Source: Pseudomonas baetica (GTDB taxonomy: Bacteria > Pseudomonadota > Gammaproteobacteria > Pseudomonadales > Pseudomonadaceae). Taken from it: a DNA stretch of 64,000 nucleotides. The position numbers were made by a program, and so were the translations under genes. Positions within the stretch are counted from its first letter, which is position 1, and each line of letters begins with the position of its first letter. The DNA lies in NCBI RefSeq assembly GCF_002813455.1, contig NZ_PHHE01000001.1:2790001-2854000 (forward strand). The letters are read 5' to 3'. The notes below the pieces were generated by a model. It had not been told where the DNA came from, searched no databases, and saw only the letters and a program-made list of their open reading frames with translations. Of this stretch, positions 18,865-27,484 are shown piece after piece.

Positions 18865-20727
18865 ATGCAACTTCGCGGCTTCAACAGTACGTCCAATCGA
18901 GTTTTCGATTTCATCTGCCTGTGGATTCTTCCCGCAGGCTATCTCTTGCTCTTGTGTGCGCTGTTCTTTTTGCCGGGCCGAAGTCTGCACCACAAACTTT
19001 TTTACGGGCTGTTCAGCATTCCGACATTGATCGCCCTGTGTCTGCGGCCGCGCGAGCTCAAGGAGCTGCTGCGCGAGCCAATCTTTATCGCGCTTTTAAT
19101 GTTCGTCGCCTGGGCACTGCTCAGCCTTTGCTGGAGCCCGGGCGATGAGCCGATCGGCGGGATGTTCAAGCCGCCACTGCATACCGTGCTCTTGTTTGCA
19201 GGCAGCTACCTGTTGGTGCGTTATCGCAACGATATCCTGCAACCCTTGCTATTTACCGCCGCGCTGGTCGCCCTGATTGCCACAACGTTCTTTTTGTTCA
19301 AGTTCGCCCAGGTTTACCAGCCAGGGATGCGCCTGATCGGCGGCGGTGCTTTTGACAACCCGCTTCTGAGTTCGCACCTGTTCGGTTTCTTCAGCGCGTA
19401 CTGGCTAGCCGTGACCATGACCTGTAAACGCCGCCAGATGATGTGGCTGAGCGTGCCAGCCATGGCGATCATGTTCATGGCCGTGATCGGCACGGGATCC
19501 AGGACCCCCCTGGTGGCACTGACCATGGCCGCTGTCTGGCTCTGCTTCATTTGCTGGAACCGCCGTTCACTGGGGCTGTTGATTGCATTGGCCATCAGCG
19601 GTGCGACAGTCCTCAGCCTGTTTGCGCAAATGATCATCGAGCGTGGCGACTCCTACCGTCTGGAAATCTGGCAGCAGGTGCTGCAAAAGATTGCCGACCA
19701 TCCGTGGGTCGGACATGGCTTCAGCGCCACGCTGTCGGTCGACCCCGGTGTGGGTTACAGCTTCCAGGAGCCCCACAGCTTCGCGCTGGGCGTTCTGTAT
19801 TACGTCGGGATCTTCGGCCTGCTGCCGTGGCTGTTTTTCCTGCTCTGGGGCTTGTTGAGCAGTTGGCGCCAACGGGTCCAGCCGCTGTTGATCATCGCCT
19901 CGAGCTTGCTGGTGTTCGGCATTGGCGCGGGGCTGACCGAAGGTGGCGGGATCATTTCGCGGCCCAAGGAGCACTGGTTCCTGCTGTGGATTCCACTGGC
20001 ACTGATCGCGGCCGTCAGCATCAATCAGCGCGCTCGCCGCTTGTTGACCCTGCCGGTGCAGAAGCTTTCGGCCACAGGCCTGGAGCAATTGAGCAGCGCG
20101 GCACAGATCATCGAAGAAGATGGCCTCGGCCCGAAAGTCCTGCGCCTGGCCGATGGCAGCTTCCTGAAGCTGTTCCGCCGTCGGCGCTGGTACACTTCCG
20201 GCAGCTTCAACCCCTACTCCGAGCGCTTCGCGGTCAACAGTGAACAACTGCGGCAGATGGACATTCCTACCCCGCAAGTGTTGCACCTGTATCGCCTCGA
20301 TGATGGCAGCAGCGCCGTGCATTACGCTCCGCTACCCGGTCACACGCTGCGCCAGGTGCTGCAAAGCATCACCGCCCCGGCCGTGCGTCAGGCGCTGGTG
20401 GAGCGCTTCGGCAAATTCATGGCGCAATTGCATGAAAAAGGGGTGTACTTCCGTTCGCTGCACTTGGGCAACGTGCTGGTGCTGGAAGATGGTGAGTTCG
20501 GGCTGATTGATCTGGCGGATTTGCGCATCTACCCGAGCGCACTGAGTCATTCGCTGCGTCAGCGCAATTTGCGCCATATGCAACGTTACACCGTCGACAA
20601 GCGCTGGCTGTTCGAGGATCACCTCGATGCGCTGCTTCAGGGATACGCCATGACGGCGTCACCCTCCGCTGTGGATAATCTGCACAGGCAAGTGCTGGCC
20701 GGAAACCTGACGGCCCGAGTTCATTAA
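18865..20727 (+). CDS. waaL: O-antigen ligase (WaaL) fused to a kinase-like domain
   Basis: A 620-aa fusion. Residues 1 to about 395 are a polytopic O-antigen ligase domain with about ten hydrophobic helices and the periplasmic loop containing GHGFSATLSVDPGVGYSFQEPHSF (the Wzy/WaaL H...NxH-type region); it joins O-antigen to core-lipid A. Residues about 420-610 are a kinase/aminoglycoside-phosphotransferase-like domain, but the expected HGD is replaced by FRSLHLGN (Ser531 where Asp is expected); LIDLAD (Asp549) remains. ATG at 18865 is preferred over a TTG at 18835. In P. aeruginosa the ligase and a kinase-like protein are, as I recall, separate genes. Its TAATG overlap couples it to the next gene. 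Confidence 0.85.
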   Translation: MQLRGFNSTSNRVFDFICLWILPAGYLLLLCALFFLPGRSLHHKLFYGLFSIPTLIALCLRPRELKELLREPIFIALLMFVAWALLSLCWSPGDEPIGGMFKPPLHTVLLFAGSYLLVRYRNDILQPLLFTAALVALIATTFFLFKFAQVYQPGMRLIGGGAFDNPLLSSHLFGFFSAYWLAVTMTCKRRQMMWLSVPAMAIMFMAVIGTGSRTPLVALTMAAVWLCFICWNRRSLGLLIALAISGATVLSLFAQMIIERGDSYRLEIWQQVLQKIADHPWVGHGFSATLSVDPGVGYSFQEPHSFALGVLYYVGIFGLLPWLFFLLWGLLSSWRQRVQPLLIIASSLLVFGIGAGLTEGGGIISRPKEHWFLLWIPLALIAAVSINQRARRLLTLPVQKLSATGLEQLSSAAQIIEEDGLGPKVLRLADGSFLKLFRRRRWYTSGSFNPYSERFAVNSEQLRQMDIPTPQVLHLYRLDDGSSAVHYAPLPGHTLRQVLQSITAPAVRQALVERFGKFMAQLHEKGVYFRSLHLGNVLVLEDGEFGLIDLADLRIYPSALSHSLRQRNLRHMQRYTVDKRWLFEDHLDALLQGYAMTASPSAVDNLHRQVLAGNLTARVH

Positions 20728-21944
20728 TGACCGAAACCGATCCGTTCATCGCGCTGGCAGCTTATCTGCTGGCCATCGTATCCGCCGCCCTGTTAGTGCG
20801 CGCGGTTCCGAAAATCAGCCGACATCTGCAGCATTCCGGTGAAAGTCGCTATGCCAGCATCGATGGCCTGCGCGGTTATCTGGCGTTTGGTGTATTCGTA
20901 CACCACGCGATCATTACCTGGATCTTTCTGCGCACCGGGGTCTTCGCGTTTCCACCGAGCAATTTTTACTCGATGCTCGGCCAGGGCTGCGTCGCACTGT
21001 TCTTCATGATCACCGGGTTTCTGTTCTGGAACCGCCTGCTGACCCAGGGCCGCCAGCACGACTGGCTGGCGTTCGGGATTTCGCGACTGTTTCGGCTGTA
21101 CCCACTCTACCTGCCCCTGATGTTGATCGTGTTCGTGACCGTGTTCCATCTACAGCAGTGGGAACTGAAAGAGCCGGTCACAGAGCTGCTCAAACAGATC
21201 CTCGCCTGGCTGACGTTCGATCGGCCCGACATCAATCAATATCACCAGACCGGCATGTTGATTTCCAACGTCACCTGGACCCTGGCCTACGAAGTGTTCT
21301 TCTATCTGGCGCTGCCACTGGCGGCGCTGGTGTTCATTTACCGCGGCAGCTGGCTGCAAGTGGTGCTGTGCCTGATTGGCATTTACGCGCTGTATCAGTT
21401 GGTCGGCTGGGAACACTCGCTGAAGAAACATTTCCTCGCCAGCTTCCTCGGAGGGATCGCCGCCGCATACTGGATTAGGCGGCCCGCCCTGCTAGCGTGG
21501 AGCCAGTCACGTCTGGCCAGCTTCATCGCCCTGCTCGCCCTGGTGATCGCGTTCACCGCCTTCAATCGAGCCTTCAAGATGGCGCCGCTCATGCTGCTGT
21601 CGGTGTTCTTCGTGATCGTGGCTTCGGGCAACAACCTGTTCGGTGTTTTGAAACCACGCAGCATCCGCTGGCTGGGCGAGATCAGCTACAGCACTTACCT
21701 GCTGCATGGTTTCGTGCTGTGGCTGATGGTGCAGCGTCTGCCGCTGATTGTGCATGTGGATGCACGGGAAACCTGGGTGTATCTGCCGTTGCTGGCGATC
21801 TGCACCTGCTTGCTGATTCTGATCAGCAGCGCGACCTTCCTCTACATCGAATTGCCGGGCATGGCCGCCGGCAGGAAGCTTCTGAACTGGTTGCGCCAGC
21901 GCCAGAAGGGCGACAAGCGCCTGTCGGAGAAAGTCGCTCGCTGA
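20727..21944 (+). CDS. Acyltransferase 3 (OafA/YrhL-like) family protein
   Basis: A 405-aa inner-membrane acyltransferase with about ten transmembrane helices. The family motif R-X10-H near the first helices is visible: IDGLRGYLAFGVFVHHAI (residues about 45-62). Members O-acetylate or otherwise acylate LPS, O-antigen and other glycans. The ATG overlaps the stop of the waaL fusion (TAATG), so the two are coupled; this suggests a role in O-antigen or outer-core modification (inference). It is convergent with the following glycosyltransferase gene. Confidence 0.88.
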   Translation: MTETDPFIALAAYLLAIVSAALLVRAVPKISRHLQHSGESRYASIDGLRGYLAFGVFVHHAIITWIFLRTGVFAFPPSNFYSMLGQGCVALFFMITGFLFWNRLLTQGRQHDWLAFGISRLFRLYPLYLPLMLIVFVTVFHLQQWELKEPVTELLKQILAWLTFDRPDINQYHQTGMLISNVTWTLAYEVFFYLALPLAALVFIYRGSWLQVVLCLIGIYALYQLVGWEHSLKKHFLASFLGGIAAAYWIRRPALLAWSQSRLASFIALLALVIAFTAFNRAFKMAPLMLLSVFFVIVASGNNLFGVLKPRSIRWLGEISYSTYLLHGFVLWLMVQRLPLIVHVDARETWVYLPLLAICTCLLILISSATFLYIELPGMAAGRKLLNWLRQRQKGDKRLSEKVAR

Positions 21945-21962
21945 AAGCGAGCGAGCGCTGCC

Positions 21963-22865
21963 TCAGTCCTTTTCCAGCGGCGAAAAAAGTAGCCGCCCCA
22001 GACCGCGCCAGGTCTTTTTGTTCCATGCCTTGAACGGGATCTGCGCCAGCAGTTCCCGAGCCAGCTTGCGATCACGGTTGGCGGTTTTGAGGAACATCGA
22101 ATTCAGCGACTTGTAGCGCACTTCGTCGTACAGCGGATGGTCGCTGAACTGCGCGTAGGTGCGCAGGATGTTCTCGATCATGAAGCGATGATTCTTGTAC
22201 GAGTTGGTGGCGTGCTTGCGGTAGCGCGCCATCACCACATTCAGGCCATCAATGAAGTAACCGGCACGGGTCACCTTCAGCTCGATATAAAGGTCTTCCA
22301 GCCGGATCGTCGGATCGAATCCGCCAACCTTGTCCAGTGCTTCACGACGGATCATCAGGGTTGGCGCCGGTGGATACGGCTTGCGCTCCAGAAACATGTC
22401 ATCGAAATCCAGGCGACGGAACGGTACATCGCGGCGCTGACGCTTCTCCGGGTAGAGGCTGCCGTCGGCGTGCATCAACTCGATGTTGCCGGCGCAGATG
22501 CCGACCTCCGGCTTGCCATCCATGTAGGCGACCTGAGTAGCGATACGCTCCGGGCACATGATGTCGTCGGAGCCGAACGGCACAATCAGGCTGCCTTTCG
22601 AGCGGGCGATGGCACCGTTCAGCGTATTGGTCAGGCCCTGATTCTGCTGCACGCGAAAATCGAAACCGTGCTGAGCCTGTAACGCCTTGATGCGCTCGGC
22701 ACTGTCATCCTGCGAACCGTCATCGACCACCAGCAACTCGATGTTTTTGTAGCTCTGGTTGAGGACGCTGAGGATACTTTCCTCAATGTACGGGCCATGG
22801 TTGTACGAGGCGATGATGACGGTGACGATGGGTTGCATCGCGCTCATGGCTTTTTCTTCGCTCAC
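21963..22865 (-). CDS. Family 2 glycosyltransferase, LPS outer core (WapR-like)
   Basis: A 300-aa GT-A fold glycosyltransferase: VTVIIASYNHGPYIEESILSVLNQ near the N-terminus, VVDDGSQDDS (first Asp pair), FGSDDIMCPE (DxD region) and FRRLDFDDMFLE. It transfers an activated sugar to the core. By position next to waaL it corresponds to PA5000 (WapR, an alpha-1,3-rhamnosyltransferase), but the sugar cannot be read from sequence. The start is GTG at 22863-22865, overlapping the stop of the upstream gene as GTGA. Confidence 0.83.
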   Translation of the reverse strand: MSEEKAMSAMQPIVTVIIASYNHGPYIEESILSVLNQSYKNIELLVVDDGSQDDSAERIKALQAQHGFDFRVQQNQGLTNTLNGAIARSKGSLIVPFGSDDIMCPERIATQVAYMDGKPEVGICAGNIELMHADGSLYPEKRQRRDVPFRRLDFDDMFLERKPYPPAPTLMIRREALDKVGGFDPTIRLEDLYIELKVTRAGYFIDGLNVVMARYRKHATNSYKNHRFMIENILRTYAQFSDHPLYDEVRYKSLNSMFLKTANRDRKLARELLAQIPFKAWNKKTWRGLGRLLFSPLEKD

Positions 22866-24016
22866 GGCTGCTCCTTGCGGGCCTGTTCCAGGCCGGAGTC
22901 GATCAGGTCCAGGTACTCCTGACGGAACACCTCGATATCATGTTGTTCCTGCAGATAGCGGTAGGCTTGCTCGCCCTTGGCCTTGAGCTCGTCGTCCGAC
23001 AGCGCCAGATAGTTATCCAGTGCCGCTACCAGACTCGGCACGTCCTTGGGGGTGATTGCCAGACCGCCAGCCCCTTCGATCAGCGGCAGCATCGCCGGCA
23101 CGTTCGAGGCGATTACCGGCAGGTGTCCGCTCATGCCTTCGAGCAAGGCCAGGCCGAGGCCTTCGGCCAGCGACGGCATGGTCCAGATATCAAAGGCACG
23201 CACGTACTGCAGAGCGTTTTCCTTGAAACCCAACAGGTGCGCACGACCGCTCAGGCCTGATTGCTCGATCTCGGCCGCCAGCGGCGCCTGCAAGCGACCG
23301 GCACCGATAATTGCCAGTTGAGTGTTCGGGTATTTGTCTTTCAGCGCGGCAAAGGCCTGGAGCAAATAGGTGTGGCCCTTGACCGAGACCAGTCGCCCCA
23401 GCGCGCCAATCAAACGCACATTCGGCTCAATGCCCAATAGCTCGCGGGCTTTTTCGCGGCTGTGCTGCAAGCCTTCGGCCTGCTCGATGTCGATCGCATT
23501 GGTGATGGCGTAGGTGTTCTGCTCGGTAAAGCCGCAATCACAGTCCAGCAGATACTGTTTGACCGCCGGCGACACGCCGACGAAACGCCAGTGCCGATCG
23601 ATCAGGCGCTGGGTCTGACGGCGCCGGTAGAAACGATCGTACTCGCCAAAGCCGTGGGAGATGCCAATACACAGCGGCACCTTCAACCAGCGGTTGAGGG
23701 TAAGCATCATGTTCACCGGCTTGAAGCGGTTGCAGATCACCACGTCGAATTTTTCCCGACGGCAGAACTTGTACAACTGCCACATCGCTCGCAGGCGCAT
23801 GCCCTTGAGCGACTTGTCGGAAAATTCGAAATACACCGAACGGTCGGCGCGACTCACCGGCTCGCCGGGTCCTGGCTTGCCCCGCAGAAACGCTGCGGTC
23901 ACTTCATAGCGATCCGATGGCAGCGCCTTGACGATCTGCTCGGCCAGGTCGGCGAAATCATTGGCTTTGACGTTGTAGTCAGGTTGCAGCTGCAGAACCT
24001 TTGACCGTTGACTCAT
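22862..24016 (-). CDS. Family 4 glycosyltransferase (Ssg/PA5001-like)
   Basis: A 384-aa GT-B glycosyltransferase. The N-terminal acceptor domain contains ISHGFGEYDRFYRR, the C-terminal donor domain NVRLIGALGRLVSVKGHTYLLQAF and the GT4 motif PSLAEGLGLALLEGMSGHLPVIAS (E-X7-E, residues about 275-298). Position matches ssg of P. fluorescens/alkaligenes (PA5001), linked with surface polysaccharide and LPS phenotypes. ATGA overlap with the deacetylase gene upstream and GTGA with the next gene downstream. Confidence 0.83.
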   Translation of the reverse strand: MSQRSKVLQLQPDYNVKANDFADLAEQIVKALPSDRYEVTAAFLRGKPGPGEPVSRADRSVYFEFSDKSLKGMRLRAMWQLYKFCRREKFDVVICNRFKPVNMMLTLNRWLKVPLCIGISHGFGEYDRFYRRRQTQRLIDRHWRFVGVSPAVKQYLLDCDCGFTEQNTYAITNAIDIEQAEGLQHSREKARELLGIEPNVRLIGALGRLVSVKGHTYLLQAFAALKDKYPNTQLAIIGAGRLQAPLAAEIEQSGLSGRAHLLGFKENALQYVRAFDIWTMPSLAEGLGLALLEGMSGHLPVIASNVPAMLPLIEGAGGLAITPKDVPSLVAALDNYLALSDDELKAKGEQAYRYLQEQHDIEVFRQEYLDLIDSGLEQARKEQP

Positions 24017-25461
24017 AACTCTCCCCGGTGGACGCCAGCCTCACCTTGCTTCAGTAACCAGAGCAATTCCTGGCGTCTGACCGCTTTTCGAAAAAACTCG
24101 TTTTCGCCATACATCGACGGTGCCCGATCGGCGAGCAGACGCTGGATCAGTCGACGCAAACGGCGCTTGAACGGTACAGGTGGCTGCAGGTCATGCATCA
24201 TGCCCAGCGCCATGGCTTTGTCGCGTTGCAGCTCGATGGACAACGGCAGGCACAGCGGCTGCATCGGCACCGTCGCATCGAAGGCCGGAGGCAGCGCGAT
24301 GCCTTGGCCGACGTTACCCATCGGCCAGCGATCGTTGTCATGCAAGTGATTGGCATAACCGAGCAACGTCGGCTGCCAGTCGAGCCCGCTCAAGGCCTGC
24401 AGTACAGCTTGCTGAGCGCAGATATGATCGGGATGCGGATCAAGTGTCGGGTGTGGCAACACGATCACGTCCGGACGGGCGCGCAGCAGCACTTCACGCA
24501 GATCGGCCAGCAGATTGTTCCAGGTCGGTGCGCCGTCGGCATCGCCCGGCAGAGTGAACGGATTCAACTGACGAAATAGTCGCGTGTCGTTCAGGTCAGC
24601 TTCCCGCGAACCCACCGCCTGATTCGGCGCAGCCTGCATAGCTGCCAGTTGCAGGCAGAAATAACCGAGCTGCACACAGTGTTCCTGCGGCACGCCGGCC
24701 CATCGCGGCACGGCAAGGCTGTCCCAGGCACGCAGACGGCCCTTGAGCCGCGCCGCCTCGACTTTGTTCATGCCCATCTGTTGATAGTGTTCGGCTTCGA
24801 TTTCGCCAGCGGTCAGGGTGACAATCCAGGCGTTATCGGCCTGACTGTACAAGCCATAGGCGGCCAGTTCGGCATCGTCGGCGTGCGGTGCAATCACCAT
24901 CACGCGCTGACGGCGATAGTCCGGTTGCTCCAGCGCCCACAGCACCGGCTCACCGGCCACCCGGCAGAACCGCCCGCGCAGACACAACTGGCCTTGCGAC
25001 AAGGCTTGCGCCTGACCGCTGAGGTTCAGGTAACGCAGGCCATTGACGCCGCGCTCGAAGGTTTGCGCATCAGGATTTGTCCCACCGACCAGCTCGACGC
25101 GCGGATCGAAAAAGCGCCCCAGCCAAGTGCTTTTGACGCGCACCGCCAGTATCAGCGTGGCCTCGTCCAGCAGCATAACGCCCTCGTCCAGACGTAACTG
25201 TTCGCCACTGAGATGCACTTTCGGCTGCGGGGTGTACGGAGGGAAGCTGTATTGGTAATCGTCTTTTGGCGAGTAGAACAAGTGATCGGCAAACCACGCT
25301 TCGTGGGCGATCCAGCCGACCACGGCGAGTATCAGCGGCAACCACCACGCGACCAGCACGCCGAGCGCAATCAGCACAATCAGGGCGATCAGCAAGGTGA
25401 TGCGTTTATTGCGACGATGACGCTTGAGCAGTTGCTGTTTGCGGCTCATGGGCTGACTCAT
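24013..25461 (-). CDS. dnpA: PIG-L family deacetylase (DnpA-like)
   Basis: A 482-aa PIG-L/LmbE-type Zn-dependent de-N-acetylase anchored by an N-terminal transmembrane helix (residues about 20-45: LLIALIVLIALGVLVAWWLP). The metal motif is VIAPHADDAE (AHPDDE equivalent), with a late VLPHPTLDPHPDHI block. Its P. aeruginosa counterpart PA5002 (DnpA) has been linked to antibiotic-tolerant persisters and is a presumed LPS de-N-acetylase. The start ATG 25459-25461 overlaps the previous stop (ATGA); an upstream Met at 25488 lies inside that gene. The substrate is inferred only. Confidence 0.83.
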   Translation of the reverse strand: MSQPMSRKQQLLKRHRRNKRITLLIALIVLIALGVLVAWWLPLILAVVGWIAHEAWFADHLFYSPKDDYQYSFPPYTPQPKVHLSGEQLRLDEGVMLLDEATLILAVRVKSTWLGRFFDPRVELVGGTNPDAQTFERGVNGLRYLNLSGQAQALSQGQLCLRGRFCRVAGEPVLWALEQPDYRRQRVMVIAPHADDAELAAYGLYSQADNAWIVTLTAGEIEAEHYQQMGMNKVEAARLKGRLRAWDSLAVPRWAGVPQEHCVQLGYFCLQLAAMQAAPNQAVGSREADLNDTRLFRQLNPFTLPGDADGAPTWNNLLADLREVLLRARPDVIVLPHPTLDPHPDHICAQQAVLQALSGLDWQPTLLGYANHLHDNDRWPMGNVGQGIALPPAFDATVPMQPLCLPLSIELQRDKAMALGMMHDLQPPVPFKRRLRRLIQRLLADRAPSMYGENEFFRKAVRRQELLWLLKQGEAGVHRGEL

Positions 25462-26354
25462 ACGGTGAACACCGGCACAGGATTGCACCAGCGATCCTTG
25501 TATTCACGGTCGGCACGACCAAAGGAGAAACGCAGCGGCTTGTCCAGCGCCCGCGCGTGTTCCCAGGCGCCCTGTGTATTGAGAAAGCTCAGTACGCTGC
25601 CGGGGCTGAATTCACGGGTTTCAGGGTCGACGCCGCCGTTGATGTACTCGACGCTGATCCACTCGGGGGCTTCGACGCGGTACACCAGTTGAATGGCAAT
25701 GGGCGCATCGTTGAGGAAGATCACCGAACCGATCAGCAATTCCCGCAGCAGCTCGATCACCTCGGCCATGCGTGCCGCGCCGGTAGCCGGAAAACCCCAG
25801 CGGCGCTGGAACAGATCACAGTAGATCGCGGCCAGCTCAGCGCTGGAAAACTCGCCCACCGGCCGCACCATACCGCCCGCCTCTTCCAGCAGGCGCAGTT
25901 CGCGGCGCTGGTTGTAGCGAAACTTCTTCGACAGCTCTTCCGGGGTACGGGCCATGGCCAGTTGTTCGGTCTGCAACTTCATGCCGCTGAAGCGGCTTTC
26001 GTTGAGAGCCGACAAGTAGCGCCCGCGATGACGCAATGGCGCTTTAGCGTCCGCGGCGGCCGGCAGAACCAGCTCGGCGTTGCCGAGGTCGAACAGGCCT
26101 TTTTTGCCGTGGCGCTTGAGCACATCCTTGGACAGTGCCAGATCGCGGCCCCATGTCGGGATCGCGGCTTTGACTTCGCCGCCCTGCTCCCACGCCAGAT
26201 AACGGACCGGGATGCCGGCTAGCGCGGCCAGACGTTCGACCACCAGTGGATGGGTCGCGACGCTGCCGCCAAAACGCTGCCAGGCGGTTGCATAGGTGGA
26301 GGCGTCGACGGGCGACCAGCCACGTTCGCGCCAGCCTTGAAATCGGTTGAGCAT
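25458..26354 (-). CDS. Mig-14-like / GNAT-fold protein of the LPS core cluster
   Basis: A 298-aa protein whose size, position and sequence (LSKKFRYNQRRELRLLEEAGG; IYCDLFQRRWGFP; FSFGRADREYKDRW) match the Mig-14 family (PA5003), related to GNAT/FemAB acyltransferase folds. Mig-14 supports resistance to antimicrobial peptides in Salmonella and P. aeruginosa. No signal peptide; it probably acts at the inner membrane surface. It starts with ATG at 26352-26354, overlapping the stop of the upstream gene as TGATG. The transferred group and acceptor are unknown. Confidence 0.78.
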   Translation of the reverse strand: MLNRFQGWRERGWSPVDASTYATAWQRFGGSVATHPLVVERLAALAGIPVRYLAWEQGGEVKAAIPTWGRDLALSKDVLKRHGKKGLFDLGNAELVLPAAADAKAPLRHRGRYLSALNESRFSGMKLQTEQLAMARTPEELSKKFRYNQRRELRLLEEAGGMVRPVGEFSSAELAAIYCDLFQRRWGFPATGAARMAEVIELLRELLIGSVIFLNDAPIAIQLVYRVEAPEWISVEYINGGVDPETREFSPGSVLSFLNTQGAWEHARALDKPLRFSFGRADREYKDRWCNPVPVFTV

Positions 26355-27484
26355 CAGCCCCTCGGTGCCAGATCGGTAACTTGCGGCAGACGCCAGAAGG
26401 TGTCGCGCACCGCACGGTCGGAGAAACGCTCACGCAGGCGATCAAGCATCAGCTCGGCACATTGCAGGCGCTGCTGATCATCCATACCCGCCAAATGTTG
26501 CAGGCCTTGCGCAAGGTGTTCGGCATCGCCCAGCGGAAACAGAATGCCCACGCCTTCGACCACTTCCTTGGCCCCGCCGCACGCGGTGGCCAGCAAAGGC
26601 ACGCCAGCGGCCATGGCCTCCAGCAGCACCATGCCGAACGGTTCGTGATCAGAGCTCAGGGCAAACACATCGAAGGCGCGGAAGTAATTACGCGCGTCCG
26701 GCACCTGTCCGAGAAACAGCACCCGGTCACCGATACCCAGCTCGCGAGCCAGCTCCTTTAGATCCTGCTCCAGCCGGCCCTTGCCGAGGATCACTAGCTG
26801 GCTATTAGCGGGCAAACCCGGCAATGCCGCGGCAAAACCTTGCAGCAGAGTGGCCTGATCCTTGTCCGGGTGCAGCCGCCCGACGTTGCCGACAATCCAC
26901 GCATCCGCCGCCAGACCGAGAGTCTCGCGGGCTTCACGGGCCGACACCTGATTGAATTGCAGCGCAGCCACGTCAATACGGTTGTAAAGGGTCTGGATGC
27001 GCGTGGTCGGCCACTTCGGCAGGCAACGACGCATGTCGTCGCGCACGGCATCAGAGACGCCAAGCAGACTAAGGCGCTTGCGGAAAATATGTGCGAACAG
27101 CTTGCGCGTGCCGCGTTTGTAATCGTCAAACGCGTGATGCACGCCAATCACCGGCAGCGAAGTGCCGAGCAAGGCGATATAGATCGGCTTGAAGCGATGG
27201 GCGATGCAGAAACTGAAATTACGTGAAGCGGCGATCTTGCGCAGATCGCCGATGGCGCCCAGCTTCAGGCCACGAATGGCCTTGGAGCTGTATTCCATGA
27301 ACAACACTTCATCGGAAGCACACGCGGCGGCTACCTCGCTGTCGGCGGCCCCGGTCAAAAAGACCGTGGTCACCCGATAACCGGTACCCGCGAACAGGCT
27401 GGCGTATTGCCGTGCGCAGTCGAGGAACGGCCCGTCATAGCCGTGACAGAACTGCAACACATGGCGTTCAGCCGAGCGAGTCAT
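26354..27484 (-). CDS. Family 4 glycosyltransferase, LPS core (WapH-like)
   Basis: A 376-aa GT-B glycosyltransferase: GVHHAFDDYKRGTRK in the N-terminal half, WIVGNVGRLHPDKDQATLLQGFA starting the donor domain, and SSDHEPFGMVLLEAMAAGVPLLA (E-X7-E motif) near residues 275-300. It corresponds in position to PA5004 (WapH, a predicted outer-core glucosyltransferase); the donor is not proven here. Its 5' end overlaps the end of the carbamoyltransferase gene by 17 bp, and its stop overlaps the Mig-14-like gene. Confidence 0.83.
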   Translation of the reverse strand: MTRSAERHVLQFCHGYDGPFLDCARQYASLFAGTGYRVTTVFLTGAADSEVAAACASDEVLFMEYSSKAIRGLKLGAIGDLRKIAASRNFSFCIAHRFKPIYIALLGTSLPVIGVHHAFDDYKRGTRKLFAHIFRKRLSLLGVSDAVRDDMRRCLPKWPTTRIQTLYNRIDVAALQFNQVSAREARETLGLAADAWIVGNVGRLHPDKDQATLLQGFAAALPGLPANSQLVILGKGRLEQDLKELARELGIGDRVLFLGQVPDARNYFRAFDVFALSSDHEPFGMVLLEAMAAGVPLLATACGGAKEVVEGVGILFPLGDAEHLAQGLQHLAGMDDQQRLQCAELMLDRLRERFSDRAVRDTFWRLPQVTDLAPRG

